Shown one piece after another: positions 55,201 to 64,000 of a DNA stretch of 64,000 nt (positions within the stretch are counted from its first letter, which is position 1; each line of letters starts with the position of its first letter). Under the pieces are notes generated by a model. It had not been told where the DNA came from, searched no databases, and worked only from the letters and a program-made list of their open reading frames with translations. This stretch comes from Heliocidaris tuberculata (lineage: Eukaryota > Echinodermata > Echinoidea > Camarodonta > Echinometridae): contig CM046842.1 of NCBI GenBank assembly GCA_025618425.1, positions 34,477,188 through 34,541,187 of the forward strand. Reading direction: 5' to 3'. A program made the position numbers and the translations under genes.

Positions 55201-56581
55201 AGATAAGCTTGTACATGTTGTACACTATAAGTGGATTCGCTCGGATTCGGAAGGGAAATCACATATTACATGTACATGTATTATTAGATGGGGTCGGGCT
55301 AACTCGGCACTAGGGCGAACTCGGCACTGCGCGGTGACTATGTTTCAAGAGTTGAAGTCCACGCTAAGCACCGTACCTTTTTTTAGCCTTAAATTTCATG
55401 TTTTGCATAATTTTACTTCTTGAAACTGTCAACATTAGACTAGCTATACGAGCTCTGTGGCTTATCAATCTGGTACTGGCCACAGAGCTATACAGCCCAT
55501 GCCTATACTGTGTGTGGAGGAGGATATCAACCAAAAAATCTAGATCTAAATATCACCATTTCCCACATACTGTGAGCCATGCACACCACCCTCGGAGTTT
55601 GCTAAAGGGGTTACACTGTGTAACTTGTATATATGGGACTACACCAATCTTACCTTGCATGTGTAGTCCCATACACATGTATACAAGTTACAAGTGCAAG
55701 GTAAAAAAACCTGATCACACCTGCCAATTTTGTGGCTTTTTTTCTTTTTTATTCATTCAATTTGTACAATCTTAGTTGATCCTGGAAGGTAACCCCTTTA
55801 GCAAACTCCGAGGGTGGTGTGCATGGCTCACAGTATGTGGGAAATGGTGATATTTAGATCTAGATTTTTTGGTTGATATCCTCCTCCACACACAGTATAG
55901 GCATGGGCTGTATAGCTCTGTGGCCAGTACCAGATTGATAAGCCACAGAGCTCGTATAGCTAACATTAGACTACTTCTCCGCTAATCATTTTACACATTG
56001 ATATCAAATAATTTGAATTTAAGTGTTTTGAAATGTGTAATTAAATGTGAAATTCACCACAAGTGTTTGCGATCACTTTGACTCTCTGGGCTCACTCCGC
56101 GGCGATTTTCCGCATAGGCCGAGTTCGCCCTAGTGCCGAGTTAGCCCGCATCCTATTAGATCTACGTTGTCTTTTTCAAATTCCACCAACTTCTTTTTCT
56201 GTAGGACTTTAAGCATTCATTACCTAAGTTTGACAGATATTCGTTTGATATTTTATTTGCTATCGTTGATTTTCTGAAAAGTGTTAGGAAATAGGATCCA
56301 CTACCAAATAAGTGGTCGAGACTCTTTCTCCAGTGTTCTCAGGACATGAAATTCAAGACATGGGACTACAATTTTTATGCAGCAAACAGAAGTTACAACA
56401 AAATAAACGAAATACTAATATAAGATATTCCTTAAACCTACCTGTGTTCTTGTTCCCTTTCAGAACATAGCATCGTAAGGGCCAAAGCTGAAATAAATGG
56501 AAATCTGTACATAACAAAGGCAGAAATGCCTTTGATAATGGACGAAATTGAGGGTTTCCGGTGAGCCGTGGGTGCCGCCAT
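46250..56581 (-). CDS. TMEM101: TMEM101 orthologue, complete, three exons
   Basis: Coding exons on the minus strand are 56442-56581, 47266-47443 and 46250-46699, giving 255 aa (human TMEM101 is 257). The ATG at 56581 sits in an aagATGG context. Exon 1 ends at a CAG/GTAGGT donor, with RFPFISALALTMLCSEREQ matching the human CPFWGCFSQLMLYAERAEA segment. Exon 2 carries FPLFYIYIHIVLLF and MMSFGSQRSLWAI. Exon 3 carries VIGVFLILASRVGE and ends IDGNLHYWHKRVRLEYWMQM, close to human IDGNVAYWHNTRRVEFWNQM. Phases join exactly. It is a multi-pass membrane protein (about eight hydrophobic segments) of poorly known role; the human protein came up in NF-kappaB overexpression screens. No TATA box is obvious. 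Confidence 0.95.
47757..48065 (+). repeat. Dispersed intron repeat, copy 1
   Basis: About 300 bases (acatgtacaagcttatctga, gggtgaataggcttcaat, gctgcaacagtgaatgttgg) shared with 53534-53762, 54687-55005 and the inverted copy 55008-55235. All four lie within TMEM101 intron 1. Confidence 0.88.
48225..48258 (+). repeat. (GT)n microsatellite
   Basis: A short run of GT dinucleotides sits just before a SINE head. Confidence 0.9.
48283..48425 (+). repeat. tRNA-derived SINE
   Basis: The tRNA-like head has box A (tggtccaatggtttaagg) and box B (cgttcgattcccg). The tail cttgagcaaggcattttatc is shared inverted with 60900-61070. It is read as a SINE rather than a functional tRNA because the anticodon stem is poor. 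Confidence 0.7.
48842..48878 (-). repeat. Solo terminal repeat of the 55290 element family
   Basis: gccctagcgccaagttagcc followed by cgacccca matches, inverted, the GGGTCGGGCTAACTCGGCAC terminus of the 55290-56153 element. No partner end was found nearby. Confidence 0.65.
50172..51311. mobile_element. GTGACCCGGCACC-ended MITE, nested
   Basis: The left end gtgacccggcaccacaaaac, caccaaaaagtcgc is inverted at the right end (gcgactttttggtggtttgg, tggtgccgggtca). It is related to 12806-13461. Confidence 0.85.
51563..52454. mobile_element. TTAA-bounded foldback element, 892 bp, nested
   Basis: The ends TTAAAGGGGAATTAACCTC and ggggttaattctcctttaa are inverted for about 50 bases, with further internal symmetry (gctgccattttcttgatg and catcaagaaaatggcagc). 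TTAA marks both borders. Confidence 0.88.
52455..53280. other. Part of the 4-kb element without recognised coding content
   Basis: It contains a G20-plus homopolymer at about 52867-52887 and otherwise unremarkable sequence. Confidence 0.5.
53534..53762 (+). repeat. Dispersed intron repeat, copy 2
   Basis: Homologous to 47757-48065 but ends early. It starts acatgtacaagcttatctga and ends gtccctgaatcagg. Confidence 0.88.
53946..54373. mobile_element. hAT-like MITE with intact 8-bp target-site duplication
   Basis: The ends cagggctgtcaac and gttgacagccctg are inverted, flanked by identical AGATAACA octamers at 53938-53945 and 54374-54381. Inside are three tandem copies of a unit containing cttgtcagagatttttggac, ttcaaaagagacccc. 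Confidence 0.93.
54590..55235. repeat. Dispersed intron repeat copies 3 and 4, head-to-head hairpin
   Basis: Copy 3 (54687-55005, plus) is followed at once by copy 4 (55008-55235, minus), with over 220 bases of inverted identity. The tail piece 54590-54685 is also inverted relative to copy 3. Confidence 0.88.
55290..56153. mobile_element. Long-terminal-inverted-repeat element with 8-bp duplication
   Basis: The inverted ends share cgggctaactcggcactagg, gcgaactcggc. Identical TATTAGAT octamers flank it at 55282-55289 and 56154-56161. It hosts a second, nested element at 55441-55962. Confidence 0.92.
55441..55962. mobile_element. Mutator-like foldback nested element, 9-bp duplication
   Basis: The arms 55441-55614 and 55788-55962 are inverted and appear identical, starting tagctatacgagctctgtgg. 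ACATTAGAC is duplicated at 55432-55440 and 55963-55971. Long inverted ends with a 9-bp duplication are the Mutator pattern. The same peptide-like open frame appears on both strands because of the arms and is not a gene. Confidence 0.9.
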
Positions 56582-56853
56582 CTTGGATTTACTTCCTTGC
56601 TCAGCCGGTGAGGGCGTTTGGTTTTACGACCATAGACAGATAAATCCTCTAGGGCACACACGAGTAATTCGAGAAAGTGTGTTGAATTGAAGCACGTCTA
56701 AAATTCATATTTAAATAATCTGTCTACAAAAATCGTTTTAATTGACTGAGTAGCAACTACACTGATGGTACTACAAAATTAGGTACTTATTTTGCCACTT
56801 ATTTGGCTACAACAAATACTGTGAAGATTCAATTTTTCTGAAATTTCCTGACA

Positions 56854-56889
<36 letters not shown>

Positions 56890-57650
56890 TTATCAGGCCG
56901 AAAGGGGGGGGGGGGGGGGAAGGTACAATTGTACAAAATTGTACAAAATGGAGGGGGGCATGCCCCCCCCCTGCTTCCACATACGGTGAAATATGAAAGA
57001 AAGTGATTTCCAAACACCATTTCTCTTGAATATATTTACAGCCGACAAGTATTCAATTATATATGAATATTTTTGTTCAGCTACCACAAAGTTACATTAT
57101 CTTATTTATGCCTGTCCAAAATGTATGACGAGCGGATGAATTTCTGATGTGTGCCCTTCTGAGGATCTCTCTGTTTACGACCATAGACATGATAGAGCCG
57201 GCATGGAGATCCTAACGATTTCACCAGAAAAACATAAATGTATCATTTTCATCTTTCACTGCAGTCATCATCATCATCTTCATCATCATCATCATTTTTT
57301 TCCCCATCAGTTCATTGCATTATTCACAACAAAGCAAACAGCCTTATAGCTAGGCGTTGACCACTGAGTTAGTACAGGATTACTTTGGCAAACAAAAGAA
57401 AGAAACTCGCAAGTAACATGTTAAATTAAGTATAGGGTCTTTTACATTCTAAATACTAATCATTATCACCATCATCACATACCTTCATCATTATCACCAC
57501 CATTGGCTATGGGCATGTCTGACTATAAGAGGAATGCATTGCAGGTGAATTAAATGAGTATAAGCTTAACTGATATTCATATAGATGTAAGCGTGAGGAC
57601 TGATAAGATAGGAGACAGGGACATAGCTGAACTTTAACTTTATTAGAAAA
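56582..57650. other. TMEM101 upstream region
   Basis: It presumably contains the TMEM101 promoter and 5' UTR. No TATA box is obvious. A poly(A) run at about 56858-56886, G and C homopolymers at 56906-56971 and (CAT)n at 57265-57300 are present. Confidence 0.5.
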
Positions 57651-57653
57651 AGC

Positions 57654-57658
<5 letters not shown>

Positions 57659-57698
<40 letters not shown>

Positions 57699-58000
57699 TT
57701 ATAAACAATTGTAAGGAAATAACATATACAACAGCTTTGGCAACTCTCGTGGAAATATATAATTGTGATAAATGAAAATGAGAGAATAATGGTTGCGTAG
57801 CTTAAATCAAAGTTCCCCAGAGCTGTCCTCCCTTTTTGAATTTTTGCAAAGGTTGAAAAAATGTCTCCGCCGGGAATCGAACCCGGGTCGTTGGCTTAGA
57901 ACGCCAATGCCTTAACCACTAGACGATTATAATTATTTCCACGAGAGTTGCCAAAGCTGTTGTATATGTTATTTCCTTAAAATTGTTTATAATGATTATT
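57659..58000. repeat. AT repeat and inverted arms around a tRNA fragment
   Basis: (AT)n at 57659-57696 is followed by an arm at 57697-57763. That arm is inverted at 57927-58000 (catatacaacagctttggca, actctcgtggaaata against its complement). Confidence 0.85.
57862..57926 (-). pseudogene. tRNA-Arg(UCU)-like gene lacking its 5' acceptor strand
   Basis: On the minus strand the D arm, anticodon arm (TTGGC/GCCAA around a TCT anticodon), T arm and 3' acceptor half are intact. The seven 5' acceptor bases are replaced by attataa, so the acceptor stem cannot form. Confidence 0.8.
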
Positions 58001-58168
58001 ATTCTAATGTATACATGTATCTCAAAGCATTCGCTTGGATCCAGCTGAGGCATGCGGCTTGTCTTTGTTCAGAACTCACCTGCCCCCGACAAAGGAATTG
58101 ATTAATAAGGTTGAAGATTTGTCAATCTGTCGGTCAATTGAATCTGGTGTCGCCGAAATCACTGGCCC

Positions 58169-58240
58169 GTCTCCGTCGTCTAGTGGTTAAGGCACTGGCG
58201 TTCTAAGCCAACGACCCGGGTTCGATTCCCGGCGGAGACA
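58169..58240 (+). tRNA. tRNA-Arg (UCU) or tRNA-headed SINE
   Basis: A complete 72-base cloverleaf: acceptor GTCTCCG with CGGAGAC, D stem GTCT/AGGC, anticodon loop GTTCTAA (TCT), T stem CCGGG/CCCGG, discriminator A. The 27-43 pair is C-A, a mismatch. The same approximately 120-base 3' flank follows the truncated minus-strand copy, so both may be parts of one dispersed element rather than a working gene. Confidence 0.6.
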
Positions 58241-58338
58241 TTTTTTTCAACCTTTGCAAAAATTCAAAAAGGGAGGACAGCTCTGGGGAACTCTGATTTA
58301 AGCTACACAACCATTATTCTCTCCTTTTCATTTATCAC

Positions 58339-58344
<6 letters not shown>

Positions 58345-58386
<42 letters not shown>

Positions 58387-58389
58387 TAT
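58345..58389. repeat. (AT)n microsatellite
   Basis: It ends the arm that follows the tRNA-like sequence, mirroring the (AT)n at 57659. Confidence 0.9.
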
Positions 58390-58887
58390 GATTCTTCTAT
58401 TTCATTTTAATTTCATAAAACATTATATATTACCTTACATGTATCTTCACAATATCATAAAAAACTTTTTACTACTATACTATATTAATTTATCATTTCA
58501 AATTGATAGATTTACAAGAATACTAAAGCGAAATCATGATGTTCATAATGGTTTCTGAAAGACATTTTAGAATAGGCGGCCTACACTCACAAAAAGCAAT
58601 ATGTACATGTGCCGTTTATCGTACAAATGTAATACACATTAAAAATGTGTACGATATAAAATAAAATTTGATTTGAATACAATTCATGGTCAAAATTACT
58701 TTAGCTATCAAAATCATGAAAAAAAATCCCGTTTTAATGCTTTTCTTTTTTAAAACACACAAAAAAGCAACAACAAAAACAAAAGAAGTAGACATCTCTT
58801 TTAACGAAAAAAACATAATAATAAGTAGGCCTATGCAACAGAAACACTATAGGAAATATATACATGTACTTTCATTTTTACATTAAA
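58390..58887. other. Intergenic stretch without recognised gene
   Basis: AT-rich DNA. No exon or repeat was recognised. Confidence 0.5.
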
Positions 58888-59205
58888 CAGTGGCGGATCT
58901 ACGGGGGGGGGGGGTTTAGGGGGTTTAAACCCCCCCCCCCCCCTTGGACTGCCAAGTAAACATTTAATGTGCATAGGAAAAAAAAAAAAAGAGAAAAAAT
59001 AGAGCATGCAAGTATGCTTAAAATCGCAAGCTGGCAACCCTAAAAATGAAAAATCTCCCTACTGTGGGAGGGGGGTATCCCCCCTCCCACACCCTCCCCT
59101 CTCGCTCGCTTCGCTCGCTCGGGCTCGGTTGCTACGCTCACTCGCAATACCCAGCTCAGCCCCTCAAACCTTGCCCCCCTTGGAAAAAAGCTAGATCCGC
59201 CCCTG
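58888..59205. mobile_element. CAGTGGCGGATC-ended hAT-like MITE
   Basis: The ends cagtggcggatcta and tagatccgcccctg are inverted. Internal G12/C16 runs and a ctcgctcgcttcgctcgctc block occur. Target duplication is not clear (acattaaa against ttaaatgc). Confidence 0.8.
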
Positions 59206-60194
59206 TTAAATGCCAAATATAACCTTAATCCGATAAAAAAAAACAAAAAAACTAAGACAATTCGAATAAAAGGCATTAAAATTAATCTTTCTCCTTGACA
59301 AGAAATGAAATACGTTTTACAACTCTTGCAGCTGAGGTCATCTTTCAAATGTAATCTTGAGTTCTGATAATTAAAATAACTCCTCTCAATAGTTAAAATG
59401 AAATTTAATCTCAGTGTGAAAGAATAAAAACAATGATATCATTCGCCTTTCCTCTACATGGAATCTTCCTTATCATGGCAAGCATTTTACTGGTGTCTGA
59501 ATTACCAATTCTGAGGCTTGCCTGAACCAACTAGGTAGATTCCAGATAATTAAAAGACGATAGTTCATCAAACCAGATGCAATCATTTTGCTGACGCGGA
59601 GCTACCTAACAATATAACAGTAGCTAACCGAAAACCCTCCTGCAACCTAACACCCTATACGACAGTGAAAAATGACACTGCAATCACAATACATAGTTAC
59701 ATGCTTTGAACCACCACTCATTGCGATGGCGTGGATTCGTATCCCACCGCTGCCACGACGAAAGACGACACTCCGATCACAATAGTTACGTGGTTACCCA
59801 ACTTTATTAAGGCAATGGCTGGAACAAGCGTAGCCTCCCGCGTAATAATCAGGACTATTCCTCGCGTTTTGAGGATCGACCAGGATCAGCACAATCGCCT
59901 TGATTAAAGGCTAGAACAAGCGCAGCGCCGAAAAAGGGGATTATATAAAAACAACAACTGAACATAATCCTGCCTCAATATGGCACTATATATAACACTA
60001 TGGCGCTGAATTGTTTCATGAAATAAAGCCAGGAACAAATGTCAATGATAAAATATATATGCAAGGAGAACACAAAGAGTGGCCTTTACAATATTATTAA
60101 CAGACTGGGAAATTATCTACCCACGTAGGCCTACATGTACAAGGTGAAGAAATTGAACTATTTAATGTCTCTGAGCACTGCAATGATTCATCTG
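59206..60194. other. Intergenic stretch, no gene recognised
   Basis: A weak box B-like word (ggattcgtatccc) at about 59733 and the paired words ggctggaacaagcg/ggctagaacaagcg suggest old repeats only. Confidence 0.5.
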
Positions 60195-60267
60195 TTTATT
60201 ATCATACTGTTCTTTGTCTGATACACGAGTACTGATCATATAATCCATTGTGAATGCCCTTGCTACT

Positions 60268-60580
60268 TCTCTCTTTCCTTCTCCTCCTGCGTGTGGAGTC
60301 AGTATAAGTCACTTCAAAATCATCCTGCATCCAGAGAACTTGGTACAAACGATGCCCATGCTGAATAATGCTTGTGTTGTAAATTCTATCATAAACTTCT
60401 ATGGTTTTTAACAGTTTGATTATAGTTTACAGAGTGTTGATCATATAATACAGTATGAATATCATCAATAATTCTCCTGCTTCTTCTCCTCCTGCATCTG
60501 GAGTGACTTCAAATCTTTCTGCATCTAGTGTACATGGTACAAATGACATTCCTCCTATGATTTTACTGAACATTGGTGTA
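60268..60580 (-). pseudogene. Two decayed copies of the second gene's terminal exon
   Basis: Downstream of the stop at 60657, two minus-strand copies lie at about 60268-60365 and 60472-60580. Shared plus-strand words are cttctcctcctgc, gtgacttcaaa, ctgcatc.ag and tggtacaaa. They cover the [20 protein letters not shown] part. Both carry indels and are likely transcribed 3' UTR or downstream DNA. Confidence 0.82.
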
Positions 60581-60656
60581 GCGCATGCTTCAGTTCATGT
60601 CTCTTCGGTTGGTGCATCATATAGAAATAGGTTCTCTGATGACGCATGAGTGTTGA

Positions 60657-63053
60657 TCATAATTCATTATGAATGTCCTTGCTACTTCTCTTCCTTCTCC
60701 TGCGTCTAGAGTCAGGATAAGTGACTTCAAACCTTCCTGCATCCAGTGTACTTGGTACAAATGATGCCCCTCCTATGATCATACCATGATTGTCATAAAG
60801 GGAATCGTCGACTAACATGGTAGAACCTGTGAAAAAAAAGAAAAGGTCAAAGGTCAAAAATCAAAGCTGGAAACTTTCACTCAATCTGCACATTACAGTG
60901 CACATTCCCCTCTCCTCTGGGGAGCATTCCAGCCAGTCGCCTGTTTCCAAGCGCGCACATACTAATCCAACCACAATGACGTTCGCACCCTACCAGGTAT
61001 CCATTTAACACCTGGGTGGAGGGGAGCAATGTAGATAAAATGCCTTGCTCAAGGCCCACACTGACCCACATTGGTTGCCTCTTTCATATACCATAAAACA
61101 AAAGCATAATTCTACAGAAGGAGGACAGCATGAACTCAATAAAACTTAGCATACACAGCACAAATGCCCAACTATACATGTCCTAGTATTATATCGTCGT
61201 CGTTTTTACGAACTGATGAATCCGTGCACGCGCACAAATACGCGCTTTGGAGAAAACGGTTTTACGAACCGTCGAATCGTGTTTGAATGGCCAGTGCTTC
61301 CTTATTCCGTATTAATATACATAATATATTTCAAAATTAAAGTCATAAGCTTTCTTTTAATGTATAAATCGATACAAGCAATTATACACTGAAAGCGAAT
61401 TCCGTTATCTAAGTACACCTAAATCTATAAATGCGTTTCCGGCCAATTCACGTTTCTGCGCAGCGCGTACGGATTCGTCAGTTCGTAAAAACGAGGACGA
61501 CATATTCCTAACATGATTAAAGTCTTCTTTATAAAGAGAACCTAGAGTAGGGCCTGGGTTCATGGTACTTGCCATCACTCTCACTATCCATGGTATAATG
61601 ACCATCTAGTAGTTTCTTGTGTTTCTGCCAGTCAAGTCCAGCAAGCTGCATATGTTCTTCTATCTCAGAGTCGAGTAGAGCTAGACCCCAAACACGAACC
61701 TATAAAGAAGTAATAGGACCAATAATCATAGAGCAAAACCCCATGCTTGAACCTAAATTAATATGAATGGTAGAGCTCGGTGATAGTACTGCCCCTGTGA
61801 TCTTAATTGCAGACATCACAATCAAAACCTAGATTCCTACAACCAAAGAATTTACACTTTCAGAGTATGGAGCAAGAACTACCCTTATAGAACCAAGCTT
61901 ATCATAAGACATTGCAGGAAGTATATACTTGAATCATATAAATACAGCAAAGTCTCACACTCAAAGCTAATCCTGAAAATATGAGTGATGTTTATAATAA
62001 AGCTTAGGGATATATCAAAGTAATTATTTCTGCCTTTAAATGACATTTCCAATTTAAAAGCCAAACTGTACACTCAAAACTTATAAATTATCAAAAGGAG
62101 AATATGCAATGAAATGATACTTTTTTTTCATAATCCTTATCCAAAGATCTAGATCACTTTTTCTTTCTACCTTTTGTCATCTTTGTAAAGTCAATATTTA
62201 CAAAATTTAAAGGGAAGAGATTTTTGAAGTTGTGTATTTTTTATTTTTTTCATTTAATGAAAAGAATCAGATCACATTTTCCCATTATTGTTAACCCGGT
62301 GCATGCTAAGACTGAGATAACGTGGGCATGGCTGTATGGAAAATGTATTATACGAAAATCAAATTGTATTCAATGACTTAAACTGGCAATCATTATACAG
62401 TTTATAAACAGTTAATTTACTTGAGAAAATGAAATTTCGGTACAGATTATCATAATCTTACCTCATCCATGGTTCCTTGAAAGAGATGACTACTATTATC
62501 AGCCCCCAAATATAAATCCACATCAGAGGTCTGTAAGACATGACACAAAGGAAGTATATAAACTATTAGACTTGTTTATAAACCCTAATCATAATCAAAG
62601 AGGAACTGAAAGAAGGGGACTATGATTAGGGAGAAAGGGTAAGAGAGGGAGAGAGAGAGAGAAAGAAAGAGAGAGAGATAATGGAGACAAGGAGATAGAA
62701 AGACGGAGAGATGGATAAAAGAAGAGACGGATAGAAAGAGAGAGAGAAAGATAGTGGGAGAGACAAAGTAAATTAAGCAAGGAGGGTGAGAGATGTGTAT
62801 GAGAGAGAGAGAGAGAGAGAGGAAGTGAAAGAGAGAGAGGCAGAGGAAACAAGATTGATCAGAGACTGAAAGTGTGAGAAAAATAAGAACAGAAAGAGAG
62901 ATGGATACAGAGATACAGAAAGATGTTTAAAAAGACAAATAATTCATATGAAATATAAAATTGGAAATAGTTTGATACATACCCAAGTAAGAGCTGGGAC
63001 ATCGGTGGTTTCACCTTCTAATGTTCCATTCACAAACACAGATAGGATACCAT
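60657..63053 (-). CDS. Second mega-thrombospondin-like gene, last four exons (5' part beyond right edge)
   Basis: Minus-strand exons are 62983-63053, 62462-62530, 61573-61699 and 60657-60826, lengths 71, 69, 127 and 170. They match exons 39-41 of the large plus-strand gene: 71, then 196 (69+127), then 170. Encoded segments include [56 protein letters not shown] and [20 protein letters not shown], ending RRRRRKRSSKDIHNEL. It differs by an extra intron between TMDE and VRVWG and by a GC donor (gcaagt) at 61572. Frame is intact, so a functional paralogue is likely. A possible AATAAA signal lies at 60195-60200 on the minus strand. Confidence 0.9.
60880..61075 (-). repeat. SINE 3' part in the terminal intron of the second gene
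   Basis: On the minus strand ccttgagcaaggcattttat, ctacattgctcc and ccacccaggtgttaaatg are shared with the SINEs at 48283 and 36130. Confidence 0.7.
61191..61503. mobile_element. MITE with about 40-bp inverted ends
   Basis: The left end cgtttttacgaactgatgaa, tccgt is inverted at the right end (acggattcgtcagttcgtaa, aaacga). It lies in the terminal intron of the second gene. Confidence 0.88.
62600..62905. repeat. GA-rich microsatellite block
   Basis: GAGA/AAAG-rich simple repeats lie in the intron between the second gene's LamG exons. Confidence 0.9.
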
Positions 63054-63245
63054 CTGTTTAAAAAAAAAAAATGCATTAAAGCATCAGAATTATGACTGAC
63101 TTTGATATTCTAACACAAAAAGGACACATAATATTATTCATTTAGTTTGAATTGAACATGAATAACCTCATCATATGTATAAAAGATCCTAACTATACGC
63201 CAGGTAGCTGTGGTGCACATCAAACTGAAATACAATGCAGAGAAG

Positions 63246-63282
<37 letters not shown>

Positions 63283-63517
63283 TGATCGAGAATGTGAGAG
63301 AGAGAGAGAAAGAGAGAGAAAGAGAGGGAGTGTGTGAGAGAGAGAGAGAGAGAGGGGGGAGAAAGAGGGAGTGTGTGTGTATGTGTGTGTGAGAGAGAGG
63401 GGGGAGAGAGAGGGAGTGTGTGTGTATGTGTGTGTGAGAGAGGGGGGGGGGGTAGAGAGAGAGTGAGAGGTTATTATACAGAGGGGAAATGAGAAGGAAT
63501 GAGACAGAATTAGTAAG

Positions 63518-63561
<44 letters not shown>

Positions 63562-63701
63562 TGTGTGTGAGAGAGAGAGAGGGGGGAGAGAGAGGGAGTG
63601 TGTGTGTATGTGTGTGTGAGAGAGGGGGGGGGGGGGTAGAGAGAGAGTGAGAGGTTATTATACAGAGGGGAAATGAGAAGAAATGAGACAGAATTAGTAA
63701 G

Positions 63702-63741
<40 letters not shown>

Positions 63742-64000
63742 TGTGTGAGAGAGAGAGAGAGGGGGAGAGAGAGGGAGTGTGTATGTGTGTGTGTGAGAGA
63801 GAGAGAGGGGGTAGAGAGAGGGAGTGTGTGTGTATGTGTGTGTGAGAGAGAGAGAGAGGGGGTAGAGAGAGGGAGTGTGTGTGTATGTGTGTGTGTGAGA
63901 GGGGGGGGGGGGGGTAGAGAGAGAGTGAGAGGTTATTATACAGAGAGGAAATGAGAAGAAATGAGACAGAATTAGTAAGAATGAGAGAGAGAGAGAGAGA
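63246..64000. repeat. Compound GA/GT minisatellite with three long units
   Basis: A unit holding gagaggttattatacagag and aatgagacagaattagtaag recurs at about 63467, 63650 and 63930, separated by (GA)n, (GT)n and G-runs. It runs off the window. All open frames here are low complexity. Confidence 0.92.

Noticed and set aside
55398..55966. Identical 60-residue open frames on both strands
   Set aside because: They come from the perfect inverted arms of a foldback transposon. No homology was recognised and no other gene features are present.
56353..56661. Separate open frame overlapping TMEM101 exon 1 on the same strand, with a similar EDLSVY-coding stretch near 57150 on the other strand
   Set aside because: The frame differs from the conserved TMEM101 frame and lacks an ATG at its start. 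The similarity is a short inverted/direct repeat around tttacgaccatagac.

Overview
The window is animal nuclear DNA, most likely an echinoderm and probably a sea urchin. The evidence is short exons in long AT-rich introns, very frequent tacatgta words, long GA/CT microsatellites, tRNA-derived SINEs and many short inverted-repeat transposons. The species call is inference from sequence character.

Positions 1-38708 (+) hold the 3' 41 exons of one very large extracellular-protein gene. Every splice phase joins, giving about 1,982 visible residues plus a stop. In order they encode leucine-rich repeats and an LRR C-terminal cap, an FN3-like module, a fibro-slime (PA14-related) domain, cadherin repeats, an F5/8C discoidin domain, a cysteine-rich TNFR/ephrin-receptor-like region, four thrombospondin-type EGF modules, thrombospondin type 3 calcium repeats, a thrombospondin C-terminal domain, a LamG/ConA-like domain and a polybasic tail. 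The EGF to TSP-C order is the thrombospondin/COMP signature. The extra N-terminal modules place the protein with the large invertebrate forms called mega-thrombospondins.

Positions 46250-56581 (-) hold a complete three-exon TMEM101 orthologue (255 aa). Its 9 kb first intron is packed with nested transposons. Positions 60657-63053 (-) hold the last four exons of a second, very similar copy of the LamG end of the large protein; the rest lies beyond the right edge. The two large genes are therefore convergent paralogues flanking TMEM101.

The most unusual signal is that many exons of the large gene are accompanied by decayed partial copies of their own edges (usually the 3' splice site plus 30-70 exon bases). 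These occur at the LRRCT, FN3, fibro-slime, cysteine-rich, TSP3 (twice), TSP-C and terminal exons. The rest of the window is dominated by non-autonomous elements. At least eight are bounded by TTAA; hAT-like, Tigger-like and Mutator-like foldbacks are also present, several with intact target-site duplications.
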